Shown here one piece after another: positions 6,652 to 9,861 of a stretch of DNA of 9,861 bases (the stretch's first letter is position 1; every line of letters starts with the position of its first letter). The translations under genes were made by a program, and so were the position numbers. The DNA comes from CAZMBI01 sp964564675. GTDB taxonomy: Bacteria > Pseudomonadota > Alphaproteobacteria > Rickettsiales > UBA3002. The stretch spans positions 1 through 9,861 of the forward strand of contig CAZMBI010000029.1 of the NCBI GenBank assembly GCA_964564675.1, read 5' to 3'. The notes under the pieces were generated by a model. The model had not been told where the DNA came from, made no database searches, and saw only the letters and a program-made list of their open reading frames with translations.

Positions 6652-8133
6652 ATGACAGCGCATCCGTCCATCGACCTCGCTTCCCTGGCCGGACGGGTGG
6701 AAGATTTCGCCAAGAGCCGCATTTTATGTGTGGGCGACGTGATGCTGGACCGCTTCATTTACGGAACGGTCGATCGCGTTTCGCCTGAAGCACCCATTCC
6801 GGTGATCAAGCAATCCGACGAGCGGGTGATGCTTGGTGGGGCGGGCAATGTCGTGCGTAATATTATTTCGTTGGGCGGCAGCGGTTGTTTTGTCTCGGTG
6901 ATCGGCGATGATGCGGCGGGGCTGAAACTGACCGGTCTGGTGGGCGAGGAGACGGCGTTAGAACCTTATCTGATTACCGAAACGGGTCGCAAAACAACAG
7001 AGAAAACGCGTTACGTTTCGGATACGCAACAATTACTGCGCTGTGATTATGAAACCTGCGCCGGCATTAGTCAGGCAAGCGCCGAGCGCCTGCTGAAGGT
7101 TGTTGAACAGGAAATCGGCGCCTATGACATCGTGCTGCTCTCCGATTACGGCAAAGGCGTGCTCGGCGACTGCGTGATCCGGCAGATTATGCAGCTGGCG
7201 CAACAGGAGAACGTCCCGGTGCTGGTCGATCCCAAGCGCCGCGACTGGCGTATCTATCGCGGCGCCTCGCTGATCAGCCCGAATCTTCAGGAGCTGGCCG
7301 TTGCCGCCAACTGTGACGGTTTTGAAGATGAAACGGCCATCACCCGTGCCGCACAACGCCTACTGCGGACGCTGGATGTCGGCTGGCTGCTGGTGACCCG
7401 CGGCGGGCAGGGGATGAGCCTGTTCGGCGCCGATGGTGGCGTGGCGCATATACCGGCGCAGGCGCGTGAGGTGTATGATGTCTCTGGTGCCGGCGATACG
7501 GTGATTGCCACTCTGGCTGTCGCGCGCGGGGCGGGTCTGGAAATGGAGGAAGCGGCGCAGCTGGCCACCATGGCCGCGGGAATTGTCGTCGGCCGGCTGG
7601 GCACAGCCGTGGTCTACCGCACCGATTTAAAAACGGCGCTGCACGGGTATCAGGCCGGGCAGAGCCGCGCCAAGATTCAGCCGCTCTCGGCGGCGGCGGA
7701 CATTGTGGCCGGCTGGAAGGCCCAGGGGCAGACGGTGGGCTTTACCAATGGCTGTTTTGATCTGCTGCATGTCGGGCATTTAAGTTCGCTGCAGGATGCG
7801 CGGGCCGAATGCAACCGGCTGGTGGTCGGCGTCAATACCGATGAGTCGGTGAAGCGGGTAAAAGGTCCCAAACGCCCGATAAATGCCGAGCTTGACCGCG
7901 CCATGCTGCTGGCGGCGCTGGATGTCGTTGATTTGGTCGTGCTGTTTCGCGAGGACACGCCGGAGGTGTTGATCGAGGCGTTGCGGCCCGATATCCTGAT
8001 GAAAGGGGCGGATTATACGAAAGATCAGGTGGTCGGCGGCGCCTTTGTCGAGTCTTACGGCGGGCGGATCGTCTTGCTGCCCTTGCGCGAGGGCTATAGT
8101 TCAACCGCCCTGATAGATAAGGCAAATGGCTAG
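6652..8133 (+). CDS. hldE: Bifunctional heptose-7-phosphate kinase / heptose-1-phosphate adenylyltransferase HldE
   Basis: Makes the ADP-heptose precursor of the LPS inner core through two reactions: phosphorylation of D-glycero-beta-D-manno-heptose 7-phosphate at O1, and, after GmhB acts, transfer of AMP from ATP. The 493-residue product is full length (E. coli form about 477). The N-terminal PfkB/ribokinase domain has GDVMLDRF at 28-35, PEAPIPVIK soon after, and the anion-hole motif GAGD at 279-282, with D282 as catalytic base. The C-terminal cytidylyltransferase-like domain has FTNGCFDLLHVGH at 364-376 with HxGH at 373-376, then VGVNTDESVKRVKG and LMKGADY. Both active sites look intact. 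Start at 6652 is supported by tight coupling to the preceding stop; its Shine-Dalgarno is weak, so translational coupling is plausible. Gene fusion as in Enterobacteria, not separate hldA and hldC. Confidence 0.96.
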   Translation: MTAHPSIDLASLAGRVEDFAKSRILCVGDVMLDRFIYGTVDRVSPEAPIPVIKQSDERVMLGGAGNVVRNIISLGGSGCFVSVIGDDAAGLKLTGLVGEETALEPYLITETGRKTTEKTRYVSDTQQLLRCDYETCAGISQASAERLLKVVEQEIGAYDIVLLSDYGKGVLGDCVIRQIMQLAQQENVPVLVDPKRRDWRIYRGASLISPNLQELAVAANCDGFEDETAITRAAQRLLRTLDVGWLLVTRGGQGMSLFGADGGVAHIPAQAREVYDVSGAGDTVIATLAVARGAGLEMEEAAQLATMAAGIVVGRLGTAVVYRTDLKTALHGYQAGQSRAKIQPLSAAADIVAGWKAQGQTVGFTNGCFDLLHVGHLSSLQDARAECNRLVVGVNTDESVKRVKGPKRPINAELDRAMLLAALDVVDLVVLFREDTPEVLIEALRPDILMKGADYTKDQVVGGAFVESYGGRIVLLPLREGYSSTALIDKANG

Positions 8134-8138
8134 GTTTG

Positions 8139-8167
8139 GCGCAAAAAACGTACCCAACCTTTTGCGC
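8139..8167 (+). terminator. Weak hairpin just after hldE, possible terminator
   Basis: GCGCAAAA (8139-8146) and TTTTGCGC (8160-8167) are perfect 8-bp inverted repeats around a 13-nt loop, 5 bp after the hldE stop. An overlapping alternative pairs AGGTT (8132-8136) with AACCT (8156-8160), directly followed by TTTT. Neither has the GC-rich stem plus long T-tract of a strong intrinsic terminator. It may attenuate or protect the 3' end. Confidence 0.35.
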
Positions 8168-8170
8168 TTC

Positions 8171-8250
8171 ACAAAATGAGCAGTCGGAACCATTGAATAT
8201 CAACAGCTTGATTCTTTTTGGCGGGTTGGGCTTCCTACTACTCATTTTGT
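8171..8250. repeat. 80-bp segment bounded by 19-nt inverted repeats
   Basis: The left arm at 8171-8189 (ACAAAATGAGcAGTcGGAA) and the right arm at 8232-8250 are inverted copies with 17 of 19 positions matching, including an unbroken outer 10 bp. The arms enclose 42 nt. Arm length and spacing suit either a long RNA hairpin or a tiny non-autonomous element with terminal inverted repeats. GCGCTTC occurs directly left of the left arm (8164-8170) and again 7 bp right of the right arm (8258-8264), so it is not a clean target-site duplication. No transposase is nearby. Confidence 0.6.
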
Positions 8251-8332
8251 AAAACCCGCGCTTCAAGCAGCATCTCGCTCGGATCTGGGTAAACTGAGCA
8301 CAGGTTAATTAAAAATTTACCGTAATCGGCCA

Positions 8333-8363
8333 GGCTGATAATGTTTTCTTTATGGCCTCAGCC
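8333..8363 (+). other. Hairpin in the pilin leader
   Basis: GGCTGA (8333-8338) pairs perfectly with TCAGCC (8358-8363) around a 19-nt T-rich loop; GGCCA (8328-8332) and TGGCC (8353-8357) offer a competing pairing. It lies 47 nt upstream of the pilin ATG and could form in the mRNA leader, but there is no direct evidence of regulation. Confidence 0.3.
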
Positions 8364-8410
8364 CTCTGGGTGTAAATATAAATGTATTATTGAAATAGGG
8401 AGTTACTATC

Positions 8411-9265
8411 ATGCAATTACCACGTAAACGTAAAAAGGAAGCGGGCTTCACTCTGGTCGAACTGGCGATCGTGCTGGTGATCATCGGATTAATCGTCGGC
8501 GGCGTGCTCGTCGGTCAGGATCTGATTAAATCAGCCGAAATCCGTTCTTTCGTCACGGATTTTGAAAAAATCAATGCCGGCGCGAACACGTTTCGCAGTA
8601 AATATAACGGCCTACCCGGCGATCTGCTGAGCCCGCGGGCAACGACGTATGGTCTGGAAGACGGCGGCACCGACGGCACCGACGGTCTGGGCGATGGTGA
8701 CGGCTCGCTGGAAAACGGCGGCACGGTAGCGGACAAGCAAGGTGTGGGCGGGGAAAACACCCTATTCTGGCGTCACCTCGGAGAAACCGGCCTGTTTAAC
8801 GTGACCTCACTGGCGGACGGATCGGTTGCCATTGCGCTGGATGCCACTACGCTGCCGGATTACCTGCCCAATGCTGGCCTGCGTGAAGCGGCCTATGTCC
8901 ATGCCTTCGGGCTTGCCGGACGCAATTTCTTCGCGGTCAGCGATATCAGTGCGGTGGCCGCAGCTACCGGTGCGCCGACCGATACCGGTAATATCCTCAC
9001 CAACTATGAAGCCAGCCAGATCGATGAAAAAATGGATGACGGGCTTCCCACTCGTGGCTCCACCATCGTCATCGACGATGCTACGGCGGCCAGCCTGGTT
9101 AATGCCTCGGCCGGGGCGGCGCCCGGCACCGGCGTCTGTGTCGATGAGGGCGCGAATCCGGCAGTGGAAGGCGATGAAACCTACATCCTGAACGATGCGG
9201 GGGGTGTGGGCACCGCTATTCAGGACGAGTTGAACTGCGCGCTGCGTATCCGTTCGAACTTCTAA
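8411..9265 (+). CDS. Type IV pilin-like / pseudopilin protein
   Basis: A 284-residue protein with a class III (prepilin) signal: a short basic leader (MQLPRKRKKEAG, residues 1-12), cleavage expected after G12, methylatable F13, E17 at mature position 5, and a hydrophobic helix to about residue 38. The following segment (DLIKSAEIRSFVTDFEKINA, then TFRSKYNGLPGDL) fits the long N-terminal helix of pseudopilins and a GLPGD motif common in alphaproteobacterial prepilin-like proteins. A Gly/Asp-rich loop spans about 83-104. C243 and C276 near the end could form the pilin-type disulfide. Length exceeds classic GspG (about 140). GGGAG lies 8 nt before the ATG. No peptidase, ATPase, secretin or other pilin gene is within the window, so its machine must be encoded elsewhere. 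Pilus, type II secretion or DNA uptake cannot be told apart here. Confidence 0.85.
   Translation: MQLPRKRKKEAGFTLVELAIVLVIIGLIVGGVLVGQDLIKSAEIRSFVTDFEKINAGANTFRSKYNGLPGDLLSPRATTYGLEDGGTDGTDGLGDGDGSLENGGTVADKQGVGGENTLFWRHLGETGLFNVTSLADGSVAIALDATTLPDYLPNAGLREAAYVHAFGLAGRNFFAVSDISAVAAATGAPTDTGNILTNYEASQIDEKMDDGLPTRGSTIVIDDATAASLVNASAGAAPGTGVCVDEGANPAVEGDETYILNDAGGVGTAIQDELNCALRIRSNF
8666..8683 (+). repeat. Tandem 9-bp repeat in the pilin gene
   Basis: Two perfect head-to-tail copies of GGCACCGAC encode GTDGTD at residues 86-91 and are followed by the related GLGDGDG. This is the core of the Asp/Gly-rich loop. In-frame 9-bp units could expand or contract by slippage, altering loop length without a frameshift. 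Confidence 0.7.
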
Positions 9266-9287
9266 CCCGTCCCGATCAGAAGGTTGC

Positions 9288-9319
9288 AAGGCCGCGTGGT
9301 GTTACCGCGCGGCCTTTTT
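9288..9319 (+). terminator. Strong intrinsic terminator after the pilin gene
   Basis: AAGGCCGCGTGGT (9288-9300), a GTT loop, and ACCGCGCGGCCTT (9304-9316) form a 13-bp stem with a single G-U wobble; the T-run continues to 9319. GC-rich stem, tight loop and T-tract make this the clearest rho-independent terminator in the window, 22 bp after the pilin stop. It separates the pilin gene from cutA. Confidence 0.9.
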
Positions 9320-9355
9320 CTTGGCAAGTGCCGCAGGATTCGTTATGTCTGGGTT

Positions 9356-9694
9356 ATGGATTCCGCCGCCGTATACCTGCTTTATACCACCTGTCCCGAT
9401 ACCGCCACGGCGGAGGAGATCGCGGCCAGCCTGGTCGAGCGTCGGCTTATCGCCTGCGCCAATATCATGGCGCCGATGACCGCACTGTTTGAATGGGAGG
9501 GCACCGCCGCGCGCGAGTCGGAAGTGCCGATGCTGCTGAAAACCGGCGAGGCACGGGTGGAAGCGGCGATGGAAGCCATCCGCGTGCAGCATCCCTATGA
9601 TTGTCCGTGCATCGTGCACTGGCCGCTGATGGGCGGGCATGCGCCGTTTCTCGACTGGGTAACCCGGCAGACCGCCCCGCAATCGAGCGCTTGA
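9356..9694 (+). CDS. cutA: CutA1 family divalent-cation tolerance protein
   Basis: CutA1 is a very stable trimeric protein with a ferredoxin-like fold related to PII; it was linked to copper tolerance in E. coli, though its real function is debated. The 112-residue product has the family length and landmarks: VYLLYTTCPDTATAEEIAASL, RRLIACANIMAPMTALFEWEG, SEVPMLLKT, QHPYDCPCIVHWPL, and a closing FLDWV. I chose the ATG at 9356, where homology begins; the frame extends back to 9284 but that would translate through the terminator. No good Shine-Dalgarno precedes the ATG, so the start or mode of initiation is uncertain. The stop overlaps the -35 box of the tRNA promoter candidate. Confidence 0.93.
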   Translation: MDSAAVYLLYTTCPDTATAEEIAASLVERRLIACANIMAPMTALFEWEGTAARESEVPMLLKTGEARVEAAMEAIRVQHPYDCPCIVHWPLMGGHAPFLDWVTRQTAPQSSA

Positions 9695-9719
9695 TTTGGG
9701 TGGCAGAGTGGGCTAAGAC
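9691..9719 (+). promoter_or_regulatory. Candidate promoter of tRNA-Gln
   Basis: TTGATTT (9691-9697) is followed after 14 nt by GCTAAGAC (9712-9719), which matches 7 of 8 positions of GCTANAWC. The spacing equals that of the rpmE candidate. Transcription would start about 10-15 nt before the tRNA 5' end at 9740. The -35 box overlaps the cutA stop codon. Confidence 0.5.
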
Positions 9720-9739
9720 ATCGCGCATATGTTGACGAT

Positions 9740-9814
9740 TGGGGCGTAGCCAAGTGGTAAGGCAACGGTTTTTGGTACCGTCATGCGCAGGTTCGAATCC
9801 TGCCGCCCCAGCCA
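9740..9814 (+). tRNA. tRNA-Gln (anticodon UUG), CCA encoded
   Basis: The sequence folds as a complete 75-nt tRNA. The acceptor stem TGGGGCG (9740-9746) pairs with CGCCCCA (9804-9810). The anticodon stem ACGGT/ACCGT encloses loop TTTTGGT, giving anticodon TTG, which reads CAA (and CAG by wobble). The T arm is GCAGG/CCTGC around TTCGAAT. The discriminator base is G (9811) and the CCA end is encoded (9812-9814). The weak U-A first acceptor pair is typical of bacterial tRNA-Gln. No long T-tract follows in the remaining 47 bases. Confidence 0.97.
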
Positions 9815-9861
9815 TTCTTCTCTGTTTGCCACATCTTCGAATCTATCGAACGGGAAGTTCA

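Larger units (their letters stand above)
8134..8410. other. Intergenic region with several inverted repeats, no gene recognised
   Basis: This 277-bp spacer between hldE and the pilin gene is more AT-rich than its surroundings, and I find no protein with recognisable features in it. It contains at least four inverted repeats, annotated or named separately: 8139-8167, 8171-8250, 8221-8259 and 8333-8363. It must hold the 3' end of the hldE transcript and the promoter and leader of the pilin gene. I saw no strong match to GCTANAWC or to a sigma-54 promoter. It could encode a small RNA, but I cannot assign a family. Confidence 0.5.

Noticed and set aside
8171..8250. Interpretation as an insertion sequence
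   Set aside because: There is no transposase frame, and the GCGCTTC repeats do not abut both ends, so I report it as an inverted repeat of unknown nature.
9284..9355. N-terminal extension of CutA
   Set aside because: It would be translated through the strong terminator stem and lacks family similarity; CutA1 proteins are normally about 112 residues.
9731..9739. TTGACGA directly before the tRNA as a -35 box
   Set aside because: It sits only 2 nt before the mature tRNA 5' end, so it could not drive that gene; the TTGATTT/GCTAAGAC pair upstream is better placed.
1..9861. Defence island, prophage, CRISPR or biosynthetic cluster
   Set aside because: Every gene falls in a familiar chromosomal family, no regularly spaced repeats are present, and no hallmark phage, nuclease, integrase or synthase domain was seen.

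Overview
The window looks like ordinary chromosomal DNA of a free-living, GC-rich alphaproteobacterium. The evidence is a DUF1013/TrcR-type protein (a family essentially confined to Alphaproteobacteria), the pal-cpoB-tilS gene order, a cysteine-free bL31 ribosomal protein of the alphaproteobacterial type, and promoter-like boxes that fit the Caulobacter housekeeping pattern (TTGaCgS, 10-14 nt, GCTANAWC). I cannot name a genus. HldE implies a heptose-containing LPS core. A 3-hydroxybutyrate dehydrogenase suggests polyhydroxybutyrate or ketone-body use.

Layout. Bases 1-2611 (minus strand) carry pal, cpoB and tilS, an envelope-integrity operon; tilS runs off the left edge. A 168-bp divergent spacer with two facing promoter candidates separates pal from rpmE (bL31, plus strand). 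rpmE meets a patatin-like phospholipase gene tail to tail with a 3-bp gap. The phospholipase lies downstream of bdhA on the minus strand, and the two probably form an operon. bdhA diverges from a PIG3-type quinone oxidoreductase gene across about 74 bp that hold a small palindrome. The plus strand continues with the TrcR-type regulator and hldE, 5 bp apart. A 277-bp spacer rich in inverted repeats follows. Then come an isolated type IV pilin-like gene with a strong intrinsic terminator, cutA, and a tRNA-Gln(UUG) gene with an encoded CCA end and its own promoter candidate.

How the parts fit. Four themes sit side by side: outer-membrane/peptidoglycan maintenance (Pal, CpoB), translation (TilS, bL31, tRNA-Gln), C4/lipid metabolism (BdhA, patatin), and cell-cycle regulation beside LPS-core heptose synthesis (TrcR-like, HldE). 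I see no transposase, integrase, phage gene, CRISPR array, toxin-antitoxin pair or defence cassette, and no convincing undescribed multi-gene system. The least explained parts are the spacer at 8134-8410, with a near-perfect 19-nt inverted repeat enclosing 42 nt, and the lone pseudopilin with its Asp/Gly-rich insert.
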